Below, one piece after another: positions 1 through 8,428 of a stretch of DNA of 64,000 bases. Both the position numbers and the translations under genes were made by a program. The notes under the pieces are model-generated. The model searched no databases. It saw only the letters and a list, made by a program, of their open reading frames with translations, and had not been told where the DNA came from. Every line of letters starts with the position of its first letter. The first letter of the stretch is position 1. Source of the DNA: Breoghania sp963678585 (GTDB lineage: Bacteria > Pseudomonadota > Alphaproteobacteria > Rhizobiales > Stappiaceae). Where the stretch lies: the NCBI GenBank assembly GCA_963678585.2, contig CAXXGA010000001.1, forward strand, positions 496,001 through 560,000, in the 5' to 3' direction.

Positions 1-2
1 GG

Positions 3-488
3 CTGCAGGACTGGGTGCGCGACATCCATTCCGGCGCGAACGCCCCGGCCGTCGGCGACGACGAGGAACTGACCATGATCGACCGTTACCGCCTCGGCAT
101 CGAGGCGGTGCGCGAGATCGTCGGCAAGGTGTGGATGTGGATCATCCTCGGCATCGCCATGGGCGCGCTGATCCACGGTTACGTGCCGGAAGACCTGATG
201 GCCCGGATCATGGGCGCCGATGCATGGTGGTCGGTGCCGGCCGCGGTGGTGATCGGCATTCCGATGTACACCAACGCCGCCGGTGTCGTTCCCATCGTCG
301 AAGCGCTGCTGGGCAAGGGCGCGGCGCTGGGCACCGTGCTCGCCTTCATGATGAGCGTCATCGCGCTTTCGCTGCCCGAAATGATCATCCTCAGGCAGGT
401 TCTGACGCTGCGCCTCATCGCCGTCTTCATCGGCGTGGTGGGCAGCGGCATCCTCGCCGTCGGCTTTCTGTTCAACCTGATCTTCTGA
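3..488 (+). CDS. YraQ/DUF318-family permease, C-terminal part (cut by window edge)
   Basis: C-terminal portion of a polytopic inner-membrane permease of the YraQ/DUF318 (ArsP-like) family. The frame is open to the first bases of the window, so the true start lies outside; the GTG at 15 is only an internal codon. At least four hydrophobic segments are visible (around WMWIILGIAMGALI, VVIGIPMYTNAAGVV, TVLAFMMSVIALSLP and AVFIGVVGSGILAVG). The motif with GIPMYTNAAG followed by SLPEMIIL is typical of this family. Members are thought to export metals or metalloids, but the substrate here cannot be read. The next gene, 18 bp on, is a small thioredoxin-like protein, a common partner of YraQ permeases. 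Confidence 0.8.
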   Translation: MQDWVRDIHSGANAPAVGDDEELTMIDRYRLGIEAVREIVGKVWMWIILGIAMGALIHGYVPEDLMARIMGADAWWSVPAAVVIGIPMYTNAAGVVPIVEALLGKGAALGTVLAFMMSVIALSLPEMIILRQVLTLRLIAVFIGVVGSGILAVGFLFNLIF

Positions 489-506
489 CCCTGAAAGGAT
501 CCTTCG

Positions 507-743
507 ATGAAAACCGTCAAAGTCTACGGCCCCGGCTGCAAGCGGTGCGAGACAGTGGCAACCATGGTGCAGACCGCCGCCACCAAACTCGGCATGGAAA
601 TCGAGGTGGTGAAGGTGAGCGATCCGAAAGCCATCGCCATGGCCGGGGTGATGTCCACGCCCGGTATTGCAATCGACGACAAGCTCGTCCATGCGGGCGG
701 CCTGCCGCGCGAAGACGCTCTGGAAGGCTGGCTGCAGGGCTAG
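507..743 (+). CDS. small thioredoxin-fold protein (redox-active disulfide type)
   Basis: 78-residue cytoplasmic protein of the small thioredoxin family (redox-active disulfide protein 2 type). A CKRC (CxxC) active-site motif lies at residues 11-14 in the context YGPGCKRCE. A cis-proline loop follows (STPGIAIDD), as in thioredoxin folds. It starts 18 bp after the permease stop, behind AAGGA, so the two are probably co-transcribed. In this gene pair the protein is thought to handle thiols or metals for the permease; that role is inferred from context. An intrinsic terminator directly follows. Confidence 0.85.
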   Translation: MKTVKVYGPGCKRCETVATMVQTAATKLGMEIEVVKVSDPKAIAMAGVMSTPGIAIDDKLVHAGGLPREDALEGWLQG

Positions 744-748
744 GAATT

Positions 749-783
749 CCGCCATGGGGAGTGGTCTCCCAATGGCGGCTTTT
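749..783 (+). terminator. intrinsic terminator after thioredoxin gene
   Basis: The 7-bp stem CCGCCAT/ATGGCGG extends through one mismatch by five more pairs to a TGGT loop and is followed by CTTTT. It begins 6 bp after the thioredoxin stop codon and ends the permease-thioredoxin transcript. Confidence 0.85.
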
Positions 784-843
784 GTGCACCGCAGCATATT
801 TCCCGCAAAAAATGCTGCGCACAATTTTCAAGTCGCAACATGA

Positions 844-870
844 TCAAAGGGGCCCTCGCGGCCCCTTTGA
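844..870 (-). terminator. hairpin terminator for the minus-strand dehydrogenase
   Basis: A perfect 11-bp inverted repeat, TCAAAGGGGCC / GGCCCCTTTGA, with a 5-base loop. It lies 35 bp beyond the stop of the minus-strand hydroxyacid dehydrogenase. No long T-run follows on either strand, so termination efficiency is uncertain. Confidence 0.6.
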
Positions 871-904
871 CTTGTGAGGTCATGGCCAGATCGGAGCGGA
901 GCTT

Positions 905-1879
905 TCAGATCCGGCGGCGGACCTCCCACGTATCCGGATTGGCCAGATACTCGGGCCGCTCGCCCCTGAGCGCGGCGATCACCGCTGTGGCGATTTCCAC
1001 CGCCATTCGCTCCAGGGCCTCTTCCGTCGCCGCGCCGATATGCGGTGCCAGGAGAATACCCTTGCAGCCGATGAAGGGATGATCGACGGGAAGCGGTTCG
1101 GTCTCGAACACGTCAATCGCCGCACCACGCAGATGGCCGCTTTCGACCGCTTCGATCAGCGCCGCGGCGTCGACCAGCCCGCCGCGCGCGGTGTTGACGA
1201 GGACGGCGCCCTTCTTCATCCGGGCGAACCGTTCGGCGTTGAAGCTGGCGCGGGTGCGGTCGTTGAGGCGCTGATGGAGGGAAACGAAATCCGCCTTCCC
1301 CAGAGCCTCGTTCAGGTCCGGGGCGGGTTCGAAACCGGCTTCCACGATTTTCTCCACCGGAACGCTCGGCGAATGGACCAGCACCTTCATGGCGAAGGCG
1401 GCGGCGGCCATTTCCGCCGTGCGGCGACCGATACTGCCAAAGCCGATGATCAGAAGCGTGGAGCCCTGCATCTCCCGGAAGTCGCGCGCATAGCGATAAT
1501 CGAAGTTGCCGGAGCGCACTGCGGCATCGGCTTCACGCACGCGCCGGGCGATCGCCATCATGTGCGTGATCGCCAGTTCCGCCACCGACTGCACGTTCGC
1601 ATGGGGAATATAGGCGACCGGAAGGCCGAGTTCGGTGGCATGGTCGAGATCGACCTGATCCACGCCGGTGCCGTGATTGCCAATCACCCGGAGCCTGTTG
1701 CCCGCATCCATCGCAGCCCTTTTCAGACCGGCGTTACGCGTGATCACGGCATCCATGCTTGCGATTTCGCGCGCCACGGTCTCCATGTCATGGGCGGAGG
1801 CGTTGACCGGCTCGATGCCGGCTTCGCGCAGCATTTCCTCGCCTGCGGGATGGATGGGCTGAACGATGAGACACTTCAT
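905..1879 (-). CDS. D-isomer-specific 2-hydroxyacid dehydrogenase
   Basis: 324-residue cytoplasmic NAD(P)-dependent dehydrogenase of the D-3-phosphoglycerate dehydrogenase superfamily. The Rossmann motif GFGSIGRR is near residue 148. Catalytic-type residues are in NTARGG (Arg), DVFETEPLP (Glu) and LAPHIG (His). The start at the MKCLIV methionine was chosen because the frame remains open far upstream, but only antisense to pyrC. It diverges from pyrC. The substrate is not predictable: it could be a hydroxypyruvate/glyoxylate reductase or a sugar-acid dehydrogenase. It is one of three members of this superfamily within 15 kb. Confidence 0.85.
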   Translation of the reverse strand: MKCLIVQPIHPAGEEMLREAGIEPVNASAHDMETVAREIASMDAVITRNAGLKRAAMDAGNRLRVIGNHGTGVDQVDLDHATELGLPVAYIPHANVQSVAELAITHMMAIARRVREADAAVRSGNFDYRYARDFREMQGSTLLIIGFGSIGRRTAEMAAAAFAMKVLVHSPSVPVEKIVEAGFEPAPDLNEALGKADFVSLHQRLNDRTRASFNAERFARMKKGAVLVNTARGGLVDAAALIEAVESGHLRGAAIDVFETEPLPVDHPFIGCKGILLAPHIGAATEEALERMAVEIATAVIAALRGERPEYLANPDTWEVRRRI

Positions 1880-2170
1880 GCGGGGACCGCTTTCCTTCCA
1901 GATCGGAGCGCGAACATATCCGTTTTGTCCGGATCTGCGAATGCAGGAATCACCAGCCGCGCGCGTCCGGCTTTCTAACCCGAACCCGGCCCCCGGAAGA
2001 TGTTGCCGTAAGTCGCACCCTCGCCATTGGTCCTTCGGCAACGCATAATCGCTGGACATCGGCGTTTGGGTTTGCTCAAAGCCCCCTATCCCCGGCGGCA
2101 CGCGACAGACGCACAGACAGGATGGCGCGACCGACCCGGCCGGAAGGCACGAGGCAAAGGAAGCACCGAC

Positions 2171-3220
2171 ATGAGCGATCAGATCGAGATCATCCGTCCC
2201 GACGACTGGCACCTGCACCTGCGCGACGGGGACATGCTGAAGGCGGTTCTGCCGATCAGCGCCGCTCTGTTCGCCCGTGCGATCATCATGCCGAACCTCG
2301 TGCCGCCGGTGCGCACGCTCGACGACATGCGCGCCTATCGCTCGCGCATCGAGGCCGCCCTTCCCGAAGGCAACACCTTCAAGCCGTTGATGACGCTCTA
2401 TCTCACCGAGACGACCGATCCGGCGGAGATCAAGAAGGGCGCAGAGACGGGCGAACTGACTGCGCTGAAGCTCTACCCGGCAGGGGCCACGACCAATTCC
2501 GATGCGGGCGTGAAGGACTTCACGCGCATCACCAGGGTTCTGGAAGCGATGCAGGAAGCGTCGGTGCCGCTGCTCGTCCACGGCGAAGTCAACGATCCCG
2601 ACGTCGATATCTTCGACCGCGAGGCCGTCTTCATCGAGCGCGTTCTGGAACCGTTGCGCCGCGACTTCCCGGGCCTGCGCGTGGTGATGGAGCACATCAC
2701 CACGCAGGAGGGTGCATCCTACGTGAGCGAGGCCAACGAGAACCTCGCCGCAACGATCACCCCGCAACACCTGATCATCAACCGCACCGACATTTTCCGC
2801 GGCGGAATCCGGCCCCACTTCTTCTGCCTGCCCATCGCCAAGCGCGAAAACCACCGCCAGGCGCTGCGCAAGGCGGCGACGTCGGGAAATCCGAAATTCT
2901 TCCTCGGCACCGATTCCGCGCCGCACCCCCTCAACGCCAAGGAGTGTGCCTGCGGCTGCGCGGGCATCTTCAACGCACCGGTGACGCTGCCTTACGTGAC
3001 GCAGGTCTTCGAGGAGGAAGGCGCGCTCGACAAGCTGGAAGGGTTCACCTCGCTCAACGGCCCGGCCTTCTATCGTCTGCCGGTCAACGAGGACCGTATC
3101 ACGCTGACGCACACCGCACCGGACCCGTCGATCTTCGCAAGCGTCGATGCCGGCCCCGGAGGGCAGGTCGTGGTCTTCCGCGCCGACACGCCGCTGAACT
3201 GGTCGGTGACGAGCGCCTGA
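2171..3220 (+). CDS. pyrC: dihydroorotase, class II
   Basis: 349 residues, essentially the length of E. coli PyrC. It cyclises carbamoyl-aspartate to dihydroorotate in pyrimidine synthesis. Metal ligands are visible: the HLH pair at 14 and 16 (DWHLHLRDG), the carboxylated lysine at about 100 (ALKLYPAG), histidines in LLVHGE and VMEHITT, and the catalytic Asp in GTDSAPH. The ATG at 2171 follows AGGAAG with good spacing and precedes the conserved N-terminal IRPDDWHLH block. The longer upstream open frame is not coding. It stands alone, diverging from a dehydrogenase gene, which suits a housekeeping gene. Confidence 0.97.
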   Translation: MSDQIEIIRPDDWHLHLRDGDMLKAVLPISAALFARAIIMPNLVPPVRTLDDMRAYRSRIEAALPEGNTFKPLMTLYLTETTDPAEIKKGAETGELTALKLYPAGATTNSDAGVKDFTRITRVLEAMQEASVPLLVHGEVNDPDVDIFDREAVFIERVLEPLRRDFPGLRVVMEHITTQEGASYVSEANENLAATITPQHLIINRTDIFRGGIRPHFFCLPIAKRENHRQALRKAATSGNPKFFLGTDSAPHPLNAKECACGCAGIFNAPVTLPYVTQVFEEEGALDKLEGFTSLNGPAFYRLPVNEDRITLTHTAPDPSIFASVDAGPGGQVVVFRADTPLNWSVTSA

Positions 3221-3395
3221 TCCGGGCGGGGGCCTTCCCCGTCTTTCCGGTGACGCGGGCACGCGTTTGCGGCAAGCCTGCGTCACTGCAAACCCTCGCC
3301 TGCGCTAACCAGCTGGCCTATCCAGCACTTGGAACATCCGACGCGCCGAGTGACGGCTGACCGGCATCGGACAAGACATTTCAGGAGTTGATCGC

Positions 3396-4166
3396 GTGGC
3401 GCGCTACAGCAAGGTCGGTGTTATCGGCTCGGGCAAGATCGGCTCGAAGATCATTGAGCATATCCTCCACTCCACCGATCTGGAGCTTGCCTTCGTTCTC
3501 AAACAGACCGCCGACGCCGCCAGCCTGCCGGACCTTCCGGCGGGAGTGCTGACGGCCGACCCGGAAGCGGCGCTCGCAACGCCGGTCGATCTCGTCATCG
3601 AGGTGGCGGTGCCCGCGGTGCTGGCAGCCCTTGCGCCGCGCTTTCTGGAGAACGCCGATTTCTGCGGTTTCAGTTGCACCGCGCTTGCCGACCCGGCGAT
3701 CGAGCAGGCAGTGCGGCGCGCATGCGCTGCAAGCGGGCATGTCTTCTACGTGCCGCACGGGGCCATTCTGGCGCTCGACGGGATCGGCGACGGCAAGGCG
3801 CTTCTGGAAAGCGTCACCGTCACCACCACCAAGAGCGGCCCGAGCCTCGGCATCGAGGAAGACGCCAGCGGGATCTTGTTCGAGGGCCCCACGCGCGAGG
3901 TCTGCGCGAAGTTTCCAAGAAACGTCAATGTGCATGCAGCCATCGCGCTTGCGGGCATCGGCTTCGACAAGACCGTCAGCCGCGTGGTGGCGGTTCCAGG
4001 CCTGAAGGCCATGCAGCACCATGTGGAAGTGACGGGCGCAGGGCTTGAATGGGATATCCGCGTCTCCTCGCGCTCGCTGGGCGGCGTGACGGGCGCCTAC
4101 ACCCCGCAATCCGCCATCGGCTCCATCGACAGGCTTCTGGGCGGCAAGGGCATCGTCGTCGCCTGA
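3396..4166 (+). CDS. aspartate dehydrogenase (NadX-like)
   Basis: 256-residue protein of the NAD(P)-dependent L-aspartate dehydrogenase family, which oxidises aspartate to iminoaspartate/oxaloacetate and ammonia. The N-terminal Rossmann motif GVIGSGKIGSK is at residues 8-18. The family catalytic-domain signature KFPRNVNVHAA is near 170-181. Translation starts at GTG 3396, preceded by AGGAG 8 bp upstream. An aminotransferase follows 154 bp downstream. No nadA or nadC is nearby, so a role in amino-acid catabolism or ammonia assimilation is as likely as NAD synthesis. Confidence 0.85.
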   Translation: MARYSKVGVIGSGKIGSKIIEHILHSTDLELAFVLKQTADAASLPDLPAGVLTADPEAALATPVDLVIEVAVPAVLAALAPRFLENADFCGFSCTALADPAIEQAVRRACAASGHVFYVPHGAILALDGIGDGKALLESVTVTTTKSGPSLGIEEDASGILFEGPTREVCAKFPRNVNVHAAIALAGIGFDKTVSRVVAVPGLKAMQHHVEVTGAGLEWDIRVSSRSLGGVTGAYTPQSAIGSIDRLLGGKGIVVA

Positions 4167-4202
4167 CGCGCGAACGCGCCCCATGCGCCGCATTGAAAGT
4201 CC

Positions 4203-4244
4203 GGGGTCTCACCGCCTAAGGTCGGGTTCTCACCGCCTGAGGTC
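4203..4244 (+). repeat. tandem 21-bp direct repeat, possible operator
   Basis: Two adjacent 21-bp copies (4203-4223 and 4224-4244) share the core TCTCACCGCCT(A/G)AGGTC and differ at only two positions. The end of each copy holds a CCT(A/G)AGG quasi-palindrome. They lie 76 bp before the aminotransferase start. A period of two helical turns would put both copies on the same DNA face, as for a dimeric regulator. No regulator is encoded next to them. Confidence 0.6.
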
Positions 4245-4319
4245 TGGCGCAATCAGATTGCTTTTTCACGTTTGCGCCGGACCTGCCCCGTTCTCACACT
4301 CCTCAGACCAAGGCTCGCC

Positions 4320-5537
4320 ATGTCTTCGATCACGGAAAAATTCGACACACTGAAAACCGACAATGCGCCCGGTCAGGAGGGACGTCTCAGGCAGAGCAAG
4401 CTCGAAGACCTGATGCGGGGCGACAAGCTCCCCGGTCGCCGGGTCGATTTCTCCCATGGCGATGTGGATGCGTTCCTGCCCACGCCGGGCTCCTTCGAGG
4501 TCTTCAGCGAGGGCGTTACGGAAGGCGGGGCACAGGCCTATACCGAATATCGCGGGCGGCAGTCTTTACGCGAAATGCTGGCCGAACGGCTGGCGGCTTT
4601 CACCGGAGCGCCGCTTGATGCGGAAAGCGAGGTCATCCTGACGCCGGGCACGCAGGGCGCGCTGTTCCTTGCGGTGGCGGCTACGGTGGCCGCGGGCGAC
4701 AAGGTCGCCATCGTGCAGCCCGACTATTTCGCCAACCGCAAGCTGGTGCAATTCTTCGACGGCGAGATCTGCCCCGTGCAGCTCGATTATCTGGGCGGCG
4801 ACGACAGGGCCGGGCTCGATCTCGATGAGCTGGAAGACGCCTTCAAGGCGGGCGCGAAGACCTTCCTCTTCTCCAATCCGAGCAACCCGACGGGGGCTGT
4901 CTATTCGCCGGACGAGATCCGCACCATCGCGGAACTTGCCGGCAAATACGGCGCGACCGTCATTGCCGACCAGCTCTATTCCCGCCTGAAATACAGCGAT
5001 TGCGGCCCCTACACGCATCTGCGCGCCCTCTCGGGCGCGGAAAACGTGATCACGATCATGGGTCCGTCCAAGACGGAATCGCTTTCCGGCTACCGCCTCG
5101 GCGTCGCCTTCGGCTCGGCCGCGATCATCGAGCGGATGGAGCGGCTTCAGGCCATCGTTTCGCTGCGCGCGGCGGGCTACAATCAGGCGGTCTTCAAGAC
5201 GTGGTTCGCGGAGCCGGAAGGCTGGATGGAAGAACGCATCCGCCTGCATCAGGCCATCCGCGACGACCTGCTTTCCCGCTTCCGCGCCGCTGAGGGCATG
5301 GCGGTGCGCACGCCTCAGGCGGGCAGTTATCTCTTTGCCCGCATGCCCGAACTCGCCATCTCGCCCATCGACTTCGTGCGACTCCTGAACCGGCAGGCCG
5401 ATGTCATCGTGACACCGGGAAGCGAGTTCAGCCCGCATACGCTTGAGAGCATCCGGCTGAATTATTCGCAGGACCACAAGGCTGCCTGCGCCGCCGTGGA
5501 TCGCATCGTGGAACTGGCGAACCGCTACCGCAAATAG
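4320..5537 (+). CDS. class I/II PLP-dependent aminotransferase
   Basis: 405-residue fold-type I aminotransferase, cytoplasmic. Diagnostic motifs are SNPSNPTGAVYS (Asn of the PLP pocket), IADQLYSRL (Asp and Tyr contacting PLP), GPSKTESLSGYRLG with the Schiff-base lysine, and a C-terminal IRLNYSQ segment holding the carboxylate-binding Arg. The ATG at 4320 is preferred over an upstream in-frame codon because AAGG precedes it and the protein then has normal length. The donor and acceptor cannot be read. Pairing with the aspartate dehydrogenase upstream suggests aspartate/oxaloacetate or alanine chemistry. A strong bidirectional terminator follows. Confidence 0.85.
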   Translation: MSSITEKFDTLKTDNAPGQEGRLRQSKLEDLMRGDKLPGRRVDFSHGDVDAFLPTPGSFEVFSEGVTEGGAQAYTEYRGRQSLREMLAERLAAFTGAPLDAESEVILTPGTQGALFLAVAATVAAGDKVAIVQPDYFANRKLVQFFDGEICPVQLDYLGGDDRAGLDLDELEDAFKAGAKTFLFSNPSNPTGAVYSPDEIRTIAELAGKYGATVIADQLYSRLKYSDCGPYTHLRALSGAENVITIMGPSKTESLSGYRLGVAFGSAAIIERMERLQAIVSLRAAGYNQAVFKTWFAEPEGWMEERIRLHQAIRDDLLSRFRAAEGMAVRTPQAGSYLFARMPELAISPIDFVRLLNRQADVIVTPGSEFSPHTLESIRLNYSQDHKAACAAVDRIVELANRYRK

Positions 5538-5560
5538 GCGGGCCGGATATCGCAGATATG

Positions 5561-5595
5561 AAAACGCCGGTGCCCATTGGGACACCGGCGTTTTT
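5561..5595. terminator. bidirectional intrinsic terminator
   Basis: A 12-bp perfect stem, AAAACGCCGGTG / CACCGGCGTTTT, with a 10-base loop, A-rich on one side and T-rich on the other. It sits between the convergent aminotransferase and kdgK genes and can serve both. Confidence 0.9.
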
Positions 5596-5635
5596 GGTTT
5601 CGTGCAGAAATTGTATTCGTACAGAAATCCGGGGC

Positions 5636-6550
5636 TCAGCCTTCGGCGAGGAAGGCTTCCACCTCGGCCTTGCGGGGCATGGGAGCGACCGCGCCGTAGC
5701 CTTGCGTGGAAAGGGCAGCGGCGGCATTGGCGTAGCGTGCAGCCTCGAAGGGCGTATCGCCCGCCGCGATGCGGGCAAGGAAGGAGCCGTCGAACGTATC
5801 GCCCGCCGCCGTGGCGTCGACTGGGGTCACCTTGCGTCCGCCGATGAGCTGACGTTCGCTTTCCGTGCCGACCAGCGTTCCCTTGGCGCCCAGCGTCAGG
5901 GCAACGACTTCGGCCCCAAGATTCAGGTAGAAATCCACAATCGCATCGGGCTCGGAAAGACCGGTCAAGTGGACCGCATCATCGAGGCCCGGCAGGGCAA
6001 TGTCGCAGCTCTTCATGGCCTCGTGGGTCACCGCGCGGGCACGCGCCAGCGGCCAGAGCTTCAGGCGCAGGTTGGTGTCGTAGGAAACCGTGCCGCCTGC
6101 GGCCTTCACCAGATCGATGGCCTCGAAGACCGTATCGGCGGCAGAGGCCGAGATCGCCTGCGAGATGCCGGAGACATGCAGCATCCGAGCGCTCTTCACA
6201 GCATCCACCGGCAGGTCCTCGGGCCGCATCTTGCTGGCGGCGGAGCCTGCGCGGAAATAGCTGAATTCATGCCCGTCCGGGCCGTGGGTGACGAAATAGA
6301 CGGCCGTCGGCGCGGTGGTCACCTGCTTCACGTGCGAACAGTCCACGCCTTCCGAGCGCCACATGTCCATGAAGCTGTTGCCGAAGGTATCGGCGCCCAG
6401 AATCGTGAAATAGCCAACCGACGCGCCCTGTCGCGCAGCCGCGCAGGCGGCGTTCTGGGTGTCTCCGCCATGGCCGGGGAGATATTTGCCGTCGGGCTGC
6501 TGGTTGAACTCCAGCATGGGTTCACCGAGGCAGAGGATGTCAAAGGCCAT
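5636..6550 (-). CDS. kdgK: 2-dehydro-3-deoxygluconokinase (PfkB family)
   Basis: 304-residue sugar kinase of the PfkB/ribokinase family that phosphorylates 2-keto-3-deoxygluconate to KDPG for Entner-Doudoroff cleavage. The N-terminal block LCLGEPMLEF and the substrate-binding segment GGDTQNAACAAARQG are typical of KdgK. The C-terminal signature DATAAGDTFDGSF contains the catalytic Asp and the anion hole. It starts at ATG 6550, 170 bp after the hydratase-like gene on the same strand. No KDPG aldolase lies beside it. KdgK substrate assignment within PfkB is good but not proven. Confidence 0.88.
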   Translation of the reverse strand: MAFDILCLGEPMLEFNQQPDGKYLPGHGGDTQNAACAAARQGASVGYFTILGADTFGNSFMDMWRSEGVDCSHVKQVTTAPTAVYFVTHGPDGHEFSYFRAGSAASKMRPEDLPVDAVKSARMLHVSGISQAISASAADTVFEAIDLVKAAGGTVSYDTNLRLKLWPLARARAVTHEAMKSCDIALPGLDDAVHLTGLSEPDAIVDFYLNLGAEVVALTLGAKGTLVGTESERQLIGGRKVTPVDATAAGDTFDGSFLARIAAGDTPFEAARYANAAAALSTQGYGAVAPMPRKAEVEAFLAEG

Positions 6551-6720
6551 CTACAGTCTCTCTTGTTCGCTCGCGATCACCGGACGCAGACACCGCGCCT
6601 CGCGTGACAGAGGGGTGGCAGATCTTTTCCGCTGTCTTGCCAGCGCTGCCAACCCCGAAAATTTTACGGACCTCCCCGGCTCATGGCCGGAAAGGGCAGG
6701 TGCAAAGGCGAGGTTCAGGC

Positions 6721-7470
6721 TCAGCCACAGGTGAACTCGATGGGCGCGAACCCCTCGATCTTCGCCACGGCGCGCTCGCCGGGCTGAACGGGGTGCGGGC
6801 CGCCGAAAGCCCCGGTCGTCACCACGTCGCCCGCCTTGATCGGGTGGTCGGTTCCGGCAAGCGCATTGGCGAGCCATGTCAGGGGATGGGCCGGATCGCC
6901 CGACGGGTGACCGCCGCGCTGATCGACTACCGTCCTGCCGCCGATTTCCAGCTTCACGGCGACATCCGCCTTCACCAATTCGCGCCAGTCGGCCACGCCT
7001 TCGCCGAAGACCAGACCGTAGTTTCCCATGGAATCGGCGCGCACGAAGAGCGGATCGGGGGCGCTCAGGAAGGGGTAGCGATTGTCCAGAAGTTCGAACG
7101 CCGCGAAGGCCTCGCCGACGGCAGCCCACACCTCCCCGGCATTGTATGCAATCCCGTCTGCGCGGGCGGGAAGACCGTCCTTGAAGCGGAAGGCGATCTC
7201 GGCTTCCACCCTCATCGGCACAGCAACGTTCACCGGCGCGCCCGTGGCTTTCATCACCCGCGGGGCCGGGATCGCGCCCCAGCAGCCGTCCTTGTCTTCC
7301 ACCTGAAAGACCTTGTAGCCCGCGATGGAGCCGAAATGGCGGATCACGGCAAGCTGGACGGCATCGGCCTCATCCTTGCTGCGGGGAACCTCGAAGCTGC
7401 TTTCCTTGTCGAGCGGACGGTTGTTCTCGCGCGCGTCGATCAACAACCGGGTGAGATGGGAGTTCGGCAT
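6721..7470 (-). CDS. 2-keto-4-pentenoate hydratase-like protein (MhpD family)
   Basis: 249 residues of the fumarylacetoacetate hydrolase/MhpD superfamily. Members hydrate 2-keto-alkenoates, or decarboxylate or hydrolyse 2-keto acids, using a divalent metal. Family features are GYKV near residue 52, VEAEIAF with metal-binding acidic residues, and a C-terminal GDVVTTGAFGG block. It lies directly upstream of kdgK on the same strand, 170 bp apart, so a role on a 2-keto-3-deoxy sugar acid or its product is likely. The exact reaction is unknown. It is the first gene after the large intergenic region. Confidence 0.8.
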   Translation of the reverse strand: MPNSHLTRLLIDARENNRPLDKESSFEVPRSKDEADAVQLAVIRHFGSIAGYKVFQVEDKDGCWGAIPAPRVMKATGAPVNVAVPMRVEAEIAFRFKDGLPARADGIAYNAGEVWAAVGEAFAAFELLDNRYPFLSAPDPLFVRADSMGNYGLVFGEGVADWRELVKADVAVKLEIGGRTVVDQRGGHPSGDPAHPLTWLANALAGTDHPIKAGDVVTTGAFGGPHPVQPGERAVAKIEGFAPIEFTCG

Positions 7471-8428
7471 GGGCGTGCGGCCTTTGTGTCCGGGGGCCCG
7501 TATGATCGCCCCCCCTGTTATCGAGCCTGTTCCTGCTTCCCAGGCCCGGTTTATGGCGAAATTCTTATGCTGAATTGGACGTTTTCCGGTCGCGCAAGAC
7601 CTCTTCAGTATTTCCGTGTCTTCAGCAACCTGAGCGCGATCAGGCGCTCACCATCGCTATAGGCCCTCCGCAAGGGCACATAAATCGAGCATTTCGACAC
7701 AGCCATAACGGGCAGTCGCCAGGAACGTGACACGCCGCATTGCAGCATGCCCTGCAGCGCATTTCATGCCTGCCTCCAATTTGATCTTCACTCGATCGCC
7801 GCTCCTGTCCTTCGCCGCTGCCGAGCCAACCCAAATGCATGTCAGGCAAGGGGAAGTGGCAGACTCAGACGCAACATTCTTCATTCGCTTAAAATAAGTG
7901 CAGTGCCTGTTGAGTTTGCAGCGTTTTCCACGGAACGCGCTAACCCCCTGATGCCTTGGGGACTCTCAAATGCCAAACGGGATAAGCCCCCCCATCCCGA
8001 TCTCTGTGACATGGGGATATGCATCACGCTGCGACCTTTTGCGCCGTCCCATCGTCCGGTCGTCAATGGCAATTGCAATGTCATCGTTATGTAACCTGGA
8101 ATCGTAAATGGCGCCTCGGCCGAATGCATCTCAAAGGCTTCTGGTCAAAGTGGGGTTCCTCTGGATACAATCTTTGCGCGAATTGTAGTTCTATCACACC
8201 TCAAGAGAATCAACGTCAGGTCTGAATAAAGCAACCTATGGAGTTCACTCCTGCCTTTCGCTCGTGAGGGTACGCAGCGCCGGAAAATGCGCTCATCCAC
8301 TCGACATCGCACTCCTGCCCCAACACGGGCATTTCTCGAACCGTGCCCCTCCTCCCCGATGCTCGCGGTTTAGAAAAATCGATACGGCAAACTTTGGACA
8401 GCGCCCACTGTCAGAAGGCGGAAAATCA
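7471..8428. other. 958-bp intergenic region between divergent sugar-acid operons
   Basis: No convincing protein gene was found. Short open frames of 68-115 codons have atypical composition, no ribosome-binding sites and no recognisable motif. The central stretch is noticeably more AT-rich than the flanking genes. It must hold the divergent promoters of the hydratase-kdgK pair and of the Zn-dehydrogenase operon. A small hairpin, GCCCT-CCGCA-AGGGC, lies near 7666. A half-site CTGGTC at 8141 matches the palindrome in front of the FadR-type gene. It could also hold a small RNA or a decayed gene. Confidence 0.5.
8142..8171 (+). promoter_or_regulatory. candidate promoter of the sugar-acid operon with operator half-site
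   Basis: TGGTCA (4 of 6 matches to the -35 consensus) and TACAAT are separated by 18 bp, 258 bp before the Zn-dehydrogenase start. The -35 region overlaps CTGGTC, one half of the palindrome found before the FadR-type regulator. This is suggestive only; alternatives exist in this AT-richer region. Confidence 0.3.

Noticed and set aside
1880..3286. Extension of the first minus-strand dehydrogenase frame by about 470 codons
   Set aside because: The extension is antisense to pyrC. The protein begins naturally at MKCLIV with the normal family length.
4203..4244. CRISPR-like repeat
   Set aside because: There are only two directly adjacent copies with no spacers, so it is a tandem repeat. No cas gene is in the window.
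7881..8129. 82-codon minus-strand frame in the large gap
   Set aside because: No ribosome-binding site, no motif and no operon context.
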